33,257 bases of DNA from contig JAHBZL010000050.1 in assembly GCA_019635485.1 (NCBI GenBank), positions 1-33,257 on the forward strand, written 5' to 3'. This stretch comes from Piscinibacter sp. GTDB taxonomy: Bacteria; Pseudomonadota; Gammaproteobacteria; Burkholderiales; Burkholderiaceae_C. Positions 8,414-12,363 of the stretch are shown piece by piece. Position 1 is the first letter of the stretch. Each line of letters starts with the position of its first letter. A program made the translations under genes and the position numbers. Below the pieces are notes generated by a model. That model was not told where the DNA came from. It worked only from the letters and a program-made list of their open reading frames with translations, and did not search any database.

Positions 8414-8468
8414 TGGCGGTGAAGCCGGGAGTCGAACCCGGACCCTTGCGGGCCACCGATGCGTCACC
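8414..8468 (-). ncRNA. D-armless tRNA-like element with encoded CCA
   Basis: A 55-nt unit. The 5' arm GGTGACG (8468-8462) pairs with CTTCACC (8424-8418) with one mismatch. It has a canonical 5-bp T-arm CCGGG/CCCGG with loop TTCGACT, discriminator G and CCA at 8416-8414. In place of D- and anticodon arms, only about 20 nt remain, holding a short hairpin CCC-GCAA-GGG capped by a GNRA tetraloop. It keeps the acceptor/T-arm minihelix recognised by RNase P, CCA enzymes and EF-Tu but cannot decode. It abuts the tRNA-Cys-like gene. It may be a tRNA mimic or a deletion remnant; the neat GNRA hairpin favours the former. Confidence 0.6.
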
Positions 8469-8494
8469 AATCCTTCGCTTCCGGCAAGGCGGCA

Positions 8495-8530
8495 TGTGCG
8501 GCACCCACGGACGGATCCGGGTGCCGCACA
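8495..8530 (-). ncRNA. Long perfect RNA hairpin between the HNH gene and the tRNA-like element
   Basis: A perfect 12-bp stem, TGTGCGGCACCC pairing with GGGTGCCGCACA, encloses a 12-nt loop. Just upstream on the minus strand (8535-8551) is a second hairpin, GGGGTTC/GAACCCC. No ORF with coding character occupies 8471-8603. The pair therefore looks like structured RNA belonging to the same transcript as the tRNA-like elements. There is no T-tract, so it is not an ordinary intrinsic terminator. An RNase-resistant spacer or a Y-RNA-like stem are the alternatives. Confidence 0.55.
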
Positions 8531-8603
8531 CCGGCGGGGTTCACGAACCCCAGGCCTGTGAGCGTTTGCCTTCCACGATGGACTCTGGGGCGCCCGAGCC
8601 TCG

Positions 8604-9191
8604 TCAGCTCAGGCGCGATCCGATCCGCGACGACCGGGGCAGGCGCGCGGCCAGCCACTCGTGCACGTCCGCGCGGATGTGCCGGCCTTCGAGCAGGAAG
8701 TCCTCGAAGCGGCTCGGCACGTACGGCAGGTACACCAGCGGCATGCCGGCTTCCTCCGGCGTGCGGTCGGCCTTGCGGCCGTTGCACGCGCCGCAGGCGG
8801 TGACCAGGTTCATCCAGGTCCAGCCGCCGCCGCGCGATTCCGGCAGGACGTGTTCACACTGCAGTTCGCGCTCGTGGAAGCGCTGGCTGCAGTAGGCGCA
8901 CGTCATCCGGTCGCGACGGAACAGCTTGAGCTTGCTGAACGCCGGCACGACGTCGAACAGGTTGACCCTCGACGAGCCATGCAGCGCCATGATCGGATGC
9001 ACATCGATCACCGATTGCCGGCCGCGCGCGACGTTGAAGCCGCCACGCAGCGTGGCCAGCGGGCCGCTCCCGTCGACCCACGCCACCGAGCCCGTGGCCA
9101 CGTGGACGGCCGCATGCTCGAGCGAGATCCACGCCTGCGGCGTGCCCTGGATGTCGAGTTGCAGCACGTGGCTGTGGTGTTGGTGGTGCAT
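8604..9191 (-). CDS. HNH endonuclease
   Basis: 195 residues starting MHHQHHSHVLQLD, with a near-perfect AAAGGAGG seven bases before the ATG, the strongest ribosome site in this locus. The C-terminal half is a classical HNH nuclease: RDRMTCAYCSQRF (first Cys pair), CEHVLPESRGGGWTWMNLV (catalytic His, then Asn) and ACGACNGRKADRTPEEAGM (second Cys pair, Zn finger). The N-terminal about 85 residues are of a type found in standalone HNH proteins and give no target clue. It lies between tRNA-like genes on the same strand (the Met-like gene ends 61 bases upstream). HNH proteins can be restriction, homing or defence nucleases; acting on DNA or RNA here is open. Confidence 0.9.
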   Translation of the reverse strand: MHHQHHSHVLQLDIQGTPQAWISLEHAAVHVATGSVAWVDGSGPLATLRGGFNVARGRQSVIDVHPIMALHGSSRVNLFDVVPAFSKLKLFRRDRMTCAYCSQRFHERELQCEHVLPESRGGGWTWMNLVTACGACNGRKADRTPEEAGMPLVYLPYVPSRFEDFLLEGRHIRADVHEWLAARLPRSSRIGSRLS

Positions 9192-9252
9192 GGGCGGCCT
9201 CCTTTCGCGGCCAAGGTGTGGATGAACGGGGTCGTCCGGGTGGACTGGAATC

Positions 9253-9324
9253 TCGTCCGAGGTGGGCACGGTCCACCGACCGTCGCCTCATGACGGCGCC
9301 GCTCTGCCGCTGAGCTACCGGACT
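9253..9324 (-). tRNA. tRNA-Met(CAT)-like gene, degenerate
   Basis: D-arm GCTC/GAGC and an anticodon arm with loop GTCATGA (anticodon CAT, T33 present) are intact, but the base pair at 27:43 is G-A. The acceptor GTCCGG/TCGGAC gives six pairs and leaves A1 opposite G72. An unpaired 1:72 is also an initiator tRNA feature. The T-stem GGTGG/CCACC is sound, but its loop is ACCGTGC instead of the near-universal TTCGANT. No CCA is encoded; GATT follows. It starts five bases after the Leu gene. CAT could also be tRNA-Ile2. The broken T-loop argues against a translational role. Confidence 0.6.
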
Positions 9325-9329
9325 CTTGT

Positions 9330-9415
9330 TGGTCCCCCCGGTCCGAGTCGAACGGACATGCCCTGCGGGCTCCGGCTTCTGAGACCGGTGCGTATGCCAT
9401 TTCCGCCACGAGGGG
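9330..9415 (-). tRNA. tRNA-Leu(CAG)
   Basis: A class II tRNA of 86 nt with a 7-bp acceptor CCCCTCG/CGGGGGG (one G-T), D-arm GCG/CGC, anticodon stem CCGGT/GCCGG with loop CTCAGAA (anticodon CAG), a long variable arm GCCC-GCA-GGGC, T-arm GTCCG/CGGAC with loop TTCGACT, discriminator A and encoded CCA. All helices close. The oddity is a C1-G72 first pair where leucine tRNAs normally have G1-C72, which should affect RNase P and LeuRS handling. It sits between the His- and Met-like genes, and a 7-bp hairpin (9427-9443) fills the gap to the His gene. Confidence 0.85.
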
Positions 9416-9447
9416 GTGATGCTGGTGCATGGAGGTTCCATGCGCTT

Positions 9448-9521
9448 GGGGGTGACCGGCCGGAGTCGAACCGGCACCGGCGGGGCCACATCCCGCAGCT
9501 CTGCCATTGAGCTACGGTCAC
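9448..9521 (-). tRNA. tRNA-His(GTG)-like gene within an extended stem
   Basis: The cloverleaf is complete: acceptor GTGACCG/CGGTCAC (7 bp, perfect), D-arm GCTC/GAGC, anticodon stem GCGGG/CCCGC with loop ATGTGGC (anticodon GTG, T33) and T-arm GCCGG/CCGGC with loop TTCGACT. The essential G-1 of tRNA-His is absent (C at that place, opposite C73), and the 3' end has one C too many before A. Flanking bases GCTTGGG (9529-9523) and CCCAAGC (9450-9444) pair perfectly, so the acceptor helix continues for 7 bp beyond a single C-C mismatch and buries the CCA region. It starts 20 bases after the PcfJ-like stop. Confidence 0.75.
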
Positions 9522-9541
9522 GCCCAAGCACACGCGACCAC

Positions 9542-10690
9542 TCACCGCAGCGCGATGCCGCGCGCCTTGGCCCAGCGCTCGACCACGTGGCGCTCGTCCA
9601 CGTGCGCCAGCCGATTCCCGAGCCCGCGCACCTGGACCGCCCGGTGTTGCTGGTCGACCTCGATGGTCAGCAGGCGGTCGATCCGGTCCTTCGTGCAGCG
9701 CCGCAGCGACCAGATCGACGCATTCCCGGCAATGCACTTGCCTGCGTAGGTCGACACGCAGTGACGCATCGCCCGGCTTTCCATCACCAGGTCCTCGGCC
9801 TGCTTCAGCTGGCGGACGACGAAGCGCTCACCCTTGGCTTTGGCGTCCTTGGACGAGGGCACCCATTCCCAATCGGCGAGCGGCGAACCCGGCCACGCCG
9901 CATCGGCCGCCCAGGCGTGTGCACCGCGTCCGTGGGCCCGGCGCCGCATCGCCTCGATGCGCTCGATGGCCGCGATGTCGTGGTGCCACTCGTGCATGCG
10001 GCGAATCAGGGCGGGCAAGGTGCGGCCCTCCAGGCTGTAGCCGGGATCACGCCGCCGGCATTCGGCCAGGTAGTCGCACAGGTCGTCGATCGTTTCCGCC
10101 GTTGCCGGGTTGGCGCAGAAGAACCGCACCACGGTCCGCCAGAACTCGATCTCTCCACGCGGCGCGCGGGCAATCTTCGAGCGTGCGATGCGCAGGGCCA
10201 TCGCGTTGTCGACGGCGTAGGAGCGCGCAATGGCTTCCCAGAAGGCTTCGTCGAAGCCCAGGCCGGCCGACGGATGGAGGAAGGCGTGAACTTCCTTGCG
10301 CGTCAACCAGTTGCCGGCGCCCGCCTTGTAGAGCGAGCCACCGCGCGCCGCCGTGACGTACCACTGCCTGCGCAGACGGACTTCGTCAGCGCCGAGCCCC
10401 GTGTCATCGATCCAGATGCGCTCGAGCATCGCGGGTACCGGATACAGCGCGAAGAGATGGCGCGCCGCGGCCAGACGCAGGCGCGCGGCGTCGCGCGTCT
10501 TCATCTGCGGATGCCAGGACTGGGGATCGCGCATCACTTCGCCGGAGAAGCCGCGCTCGGCCTCTTCGATCGCCTGGCTGAAGTCCGGCACGGGCCGTGC
10601 GCGGCGCACCACGCGGCGAAGCGCGGCATCGCAGAGTTCAATGCGTTCGCGCTCGGCGTCCTGCCTGCGCTGGATCATCGAGCGTTTCAT
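9542..10690 (-). CDS. PcfJ-like protein
   Basis: 382 residues from ATG 10690; ATG at 10747 would add 19 residues, and neither has a clear ribosome site. The C-terminal third carries the PcfJ signature: KGERFVVRQLKQAEDLVMES, MRHCVSTYAGKCIAGNASIW, then RLLTIEVD and RAVQVRGLGNRLAHVDE, ending in VVERWAKARGI. The N-terminal region is basic and Arg-rich (RRQDAERERIELCDAALRRV) with many aromatic residues, suggesting nucleic-acid binding. PcfJ was named from a conjugative plasmid and has no established biochemical role. Here it sits inside a co-directional array of tRNA-like genes (Phe upstream, His downstream) that leads to rtcB. An RNA-related function is inference from this context alone. Confidence 0.8.
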   Translation of the reverse strand: MKRSMIQRRQDAERERIELCDAALRRVVRRARPVPDFSQAIEEAERGFSGEVMRDPQSWHPQMKTRDAARLRLAAARHLFALYPVPAMLERIWIDDTGLGADEVRLRRQWYVTAARGGSLYKAGAGNWLTRKEVHAFLHPSAGLGFDEAFWEAIARSYAVDNAMALRIARSKIARAPRGEIEFWRTVVRFFCANPATAETIDDLCDYLAECRRRDPGYSLEGRTLPALIRRMHEWHHDIAAIERIEAMRRRAHGRGAHAWAADAAWPGSPLADWEWVPSSKDAKAKGERFVVRQLKQAEDLVMESRAMRHCVSTYAGKCIAGNASIWSLRRCTKDRIDRLLTIEVDQQHRAVQVRGLGNRLAHVDERHVVERWAKARGIALR

Positions 10691-10790
10691 GATGAATCGA
10701 GTGGGTTGAAGAGGATGAGAAGTGAACTTGGTTTCGGTGGTGGCCATCCGCGTAGCGCTCTGAAACCAGCTGAGCTCACGAGGTTCTGTC

Positions 10791-10866
10791 TGGTGCCGAG
10801 AGAGGGCTTCGATCCCCCGACGCACGCGCTTTCAACGCGCCGCTCTACCTGCTGAGCTATCTCGGC
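10791..10866 (-). tRNA. tRNA-Phe(GAA)
   Basis: 76 nt including CCA. Acceptor GCCGAGA/TCTCGGC is perfect, with discriminator A; D-arm GCTC/GAGC; anticodon stem GCGCG/CGCGT with loop TTGAAAG (anticodon GAA); T-stem GGGGG/CCCTC with loop ATCGAAG. Positions 54 and 60 are A and G instead of the usual T, which removes the 54-58 reverse-Hoogsteen pair that locks the D- and T-loops. It starts nine bases after the Asp gene's CCA and lies about 100 bases before the PcfJ-like ATG. Confidence 0.8.
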
Positions 10867-10875
10867 AAACTTCTC

Positions 10876-10951
10876 TGGCGCCTCGTGCGGGAGTCGAACC
10901 CGCGGCTTCCGGCTAGACAGGCCGGCACTCTGGCCACTGAGTTAACGAAGC
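10876..10951 (-). tRNA. tRNA-Asp(GTC)
   Basis: 76 nt including CCA. Acceptor GCTTCGT/ACGAGGC closes fully with one T3-G70 wobble; D-stem ACTC/GAGT; anticodon stem CCGGC/GCCGG with loop CTGTCTA (anticodon GTC); T-stem GCGGG/CCCGC with loop TTCGACT; discriminator G as expected for Asp, CCA encoded. It is the least damaged member of the array. The usual betaproteobacterial tRNA-Asp begins GGAGCGG, so this acceptor sequence is unusual and suggests a diverged extra copy. Confidence 0.85.
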
Positions 10952-11067
10952 AAACATTCCATCCGGTGACGGGTTCCGGCGCCGCCCAATCGTTGCGGCC
11001 GATTTCCACCCTCGAAGCGTGAGCTCGACAAGGGCTTCTTGAACTGGTGTCGCGTGCGGGATTGCTC

Positions 11068-11337
11068 GGGCTTGCGCCCTCGGCCTTCGGCCCGCGCCGG
11101 CGGCGCGTTCAACGCGCAAGTCCACTTCGGCTGTGCCCAAACGCGAGCATCCCGTCGGATGTGGTGTCTCGCTGCACGTGATCTGGCCAAGGACCGCGCA
11201 CATCCCGGACCACCAACACCCTGTCGCGTGGCCTCGGAGTGCATGGACACACCCGAAGTGGGTTTGCCCCGGACGCATGGGCGTCCCTGCGGACGGCCAT
11301 GCGCCTGGCAAACGGACTGCGCTTGCAGGCGCAGTCC
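11068..11337 (-). ncRNA. Contiguous structured RNA abutting tRNA-Gly
   Basis: The 386-base gap 10952-11337 contains no convincing ORF but is packed with minus-strand helices. Starting at the base after the tRNA-Gly CCA: a 9-bp hairpin (11337-11314, GGACTGCGC/GCGCAGTCC); directly next, a three-part hairpin (11313-11262) with 7 bp GTTTGCC/GGGCAAAC-type, 7 bp CGCATGG/CCATGCG and 5 bp CGTCC/GGACG under a GCAG loop; directly next, a long-range stem CCACTTCGG/CCGAAGTGG (11261-11253 with 11130-11122) extended by TGTG/CACA and enclosing smaller helices; then GCGCG/CGCGC, GGCC-GAA-GGCC and GGGC-GCAA-GCCC. The remainder to 10952 holds weaker hairpins only. I recognise no named RNA family. Confidence 0.65.
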
Positions 11338-11413
11338 TGGAGCGGATGACGAGTCTCGAACTCGTGGCCTCGGCCATGGCGTGGCCGCGCTCTGCCTGCT
11401 GAGCTACATCCGC
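11338..11413 (-). tRNA. tRNA-Gly(GCC)-like gene
   Basis: 76 nt including CCA: acceptor GCGGATG/CATCCGC perfect, D-arm GCTC/GAGC, T-stem ACGAG/CTCGT with loop TTCGAGA (position 60 is A), discriminator T. The anticodon arm reads CGGCC-ACGCCAT-GGCCG, anticodon GCC, but the invariant T33 is C. Bases 32 and 38 are A and T, so the stem can zip to six pairs and leave a 5-nt loop. Those changes should impair decoding. It is the first tRNA after the boxA leader, and structured RNA begins at the next base. Confidence 0.75.
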
Positions 11414-11463
11414 AAAGGTGCAGGACGGACCGCCGGCCAGTACCGGGGTCGTCCTGCGGCAAC

Positions 11464-11493
11464 TTGTTAAAGAGCATCCACCGCTGCCGGTGG
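11464..11493 (-). promoter_or_regulatory. rRNA-type antitermination leader (boxB hairpin + boxA)
   Basis: On the minus strand, TGCTCTTTAACAA (11476-11464) matches the E. coli rrn boxA core exactly. It is directly preceded by a 6-bp hairpin, CCACCG-GCAG-CGGTGG (11493-11478), in the boxB position, and a further 7-bp hairpin lies just upstream. In rRNA leaders this pair recruits NusB/NusE, NusA, NusG and SuhB to make RNA polymerase resist Rho on untranslated transcripts. It stands 50 bases before the tRNA-Gly-like gene, so it fits a long, mostly noncoding RNA transcript. No separate promoter was found between it and the terminator at 11547. Confidence 0.8.
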
Positions 11494-11546
11494 CGGCGAT
11501 CCATCGACCGCCGGGCCTGCGCCAACGCGCACGCCGGTTGAGGAGA

Positions 11547-11583
11547 CAAACAAAAAGGCCCGGAACCTTGCAGTTTCCGGGCC
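11547..11583 (-). terminator. Intrinsic terminator / possible attenuator
   Basis: On the minus strand, a perfect 9-bp stem GGCCCGGAA/TTCCGGGCC with a 9-nt loop is followed by TTTTTGTTTG, a textbook Rho-independent terminator. It lies 29 bases after the stop of the 52-codon ORF and before boxA. An upstream segment inside that ORF (11737-11726, CCTTGCAGGGCC) is complementary to GGCCC and TGCAAGG of the terminator, separated by a six-base bulge, so an antiterminator form is possible. Confidence 0.85.
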
Positions 11584-11612
11584 TCTGCGAACAGAGTTTG
11601 GAAGGCGCGCGG

Positions 11613-11771
11613 CTAGGCGCTCCCTCCTCCCGGATTCAACGGACCCTCGCCCCGATCAAGGCCATAGCCCGTCGGAACGGCCCAGCACATCGCCACCGCC
11701 GCCAACGACGGGACGAACGCGACCAGGCCCTGCAAGGGTCGGTGGGTTCGAATGACGTTGCGCGCTTTCAC
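11613..11771 (-). CDS. Small ORF (52 codons) at the head of the tRNA/RtcB locus
   Basis: GTG start with AGGA eight bases upstream; the predicted peptide begins VKARNVIRTHRPLQG and has a hydrophobic stretch LVAFVPSLAAVAMCWAVPTG (about 16-35), then a Gly/Pro-rich tail. It follows a good sigma70-like promoter by about 50 bases and is followed by an intrinsic terminator. It may be a small membrane protein, a toxin-like peptide or a leader peptide whose translation influences the terminator. I know no family for it, and existence rests on promoter, ribosome site and composition. Confidence 0.5.
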   Translation of the reverse strand: MKARNVIRTHRPLQGLVAFVPSLAAVAMCWAVPTGYGLDRGEGPLNPGGGSA

Positions 11772-11829
11772 GATGAGATCCTGTAGTTCGGTCGATGGCT
11801 CCTGGGAGCCGGTTTCTCGATGGGGGCGG

Positions 11830-11858
11830 ACTGTAAAGAGTCTTTACCCCATCGTCAA
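11830..11858 (-). promoter_or_regulatory. Sigma70-like promoter of the minus-strand locus
   Basis: TTGACG (11858-11853), a 17-base spacer and TACAGT (11835-11830): ten of twelve consensus positions match TTGACA/TATAAT. The predicted start is near 11823, about 50 bases before the GTG of the 52-codon ORF. It is the only strong promoter seen upstream of the tRNA array. Confidence 0.75.
11833..11847. promoter_or_regulatory. Operator-like palindrome
   Basis: GTAAAGACTCTTTAC is a perfect 7-bp inverted repeat around one central base. It lies in the spacer of the minus-strand promoter, touches its -10 box, and overlaps the putative -35 of the divergent Xre-like gene. That position suits a repressor binding site acting on both directions; the divergent regulator is the obvious candidate. 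Confidence 0.65.
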
Positions 11859-11872
11859 CCCCCGGCGACAAT
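11843..11872 (+). promoter_or_regulatory. Weak putative promoter of the Xre-like gene
   Basis: TTTACC (11843-11848), an 18-base spacer and GACAAT (11867-11872) match eight of twelve consensus positions. It would start transcription about 28 bases before the GTG at 11907. Its -35 overlaps the palindrome, consistent with autoregulation. Confidence 0.4.
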
Positions 11873-11906
11873 AGCGTCGTTCAACGTTGCTTCCATCACA
11901 CGGCCC

Positions 11907-12278
11907 GTGTCCAACCCCACCCTGACGCGCAGGCAGAACGCGCTGTCCCTGTTCCAGGATTTCGCCGAGAAGGCGCTCGCCGCAGGTCATCCGCCCAAGG
12001 GTCTCGAACAGTCCTTCGCCGCGACGCTGCAGATCTCGCCGAGCATGTGGAGCCAGGTGAAATCGTCGCGGCCGATCGGCGACAAGCTCGCGCGTCAGAT
12101 CGAGGCCCTGTCCGGCCGGCCGGCCGGCTGGCTCGATGTGGAACGCGCGAACGCGTCGCCATCGCCCGCCGAATCCGCCTTCCTCGAACTGGCCCTGGCC
12201 GCGTGGCGGGCGACGAACAGCGCCGGGCGCCGGGCATTGCGCGGACACCTGAAGGCGATCGTCGCTGCCGGGGCCTGA
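11907..12278 (+). CDS. Xre/phage-repressor-like DNA-binding protein
   Basis: 123 residues from a GTG start (VSNPTLTRRQNALSLFQDF); the frame is open further upstream, but that would run through the operator and promoters. The centre is a lambda-repressor-like helix-turn-helix: SFAATLQISPSMWSQVKSSR followed by PIGDKLARQIEALSG and the PAGWLD motif common in phage-type repressors. The C-terminal 40 residues are helical with no peptidase or sensor domain. It is divergent from the minus-strand tRNA/RtcB locus, with a perfect palindrome between them, so it probably represses that promoter and its own (inference). No ligand or cleavage mechanism is visible, so how repression would be relieved is unknown. 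Confidence 0.75.
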   Translation: MSNPTLTRRQNALSLFQDFAEKALAAGHPPKGLEQSFAATLQISPSMWSQVKSSRPIGDKLARQIEALSGRPAGWLDVERANASPSPAESAFLELALAAWRATNSAGRRALRGHLKAIVAAGA

Positions 12279-12363
12279 CCGCCCGGCGCGCGGCCCGCAC
12301 CTTCCCGACTCTCCACCCGGCAGGCGCCGGGCGCTGAAGCCGGAGCCGCCCCGGCGTCCCGGC

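Noticed and set aside
8552-8600. Another tRNA remnant upstream of the long hairpin
   Set aside because: A D-arm-like GTGGAAGGCAAACGC and a T-arm-like GGGGTTCGTGAACCCC can be seen, but no acceptor or anticodon arm can be drawn.
8095-8895. A plus-strand frame of 266 codons covering the tRNA-Cys-like region
   Set aside because: It reads through the tRNA, the hairpins and antisense to the HNH gene; no domain and no coding signal.
10952-11067. Additional tRNA between the structured RNA and tRNA-Asp
   Set aside because: A hairpin AATCG/CGATT with a 7-nt loop looks like an anticodon arm, but no matching acceptor or T-arm was found.
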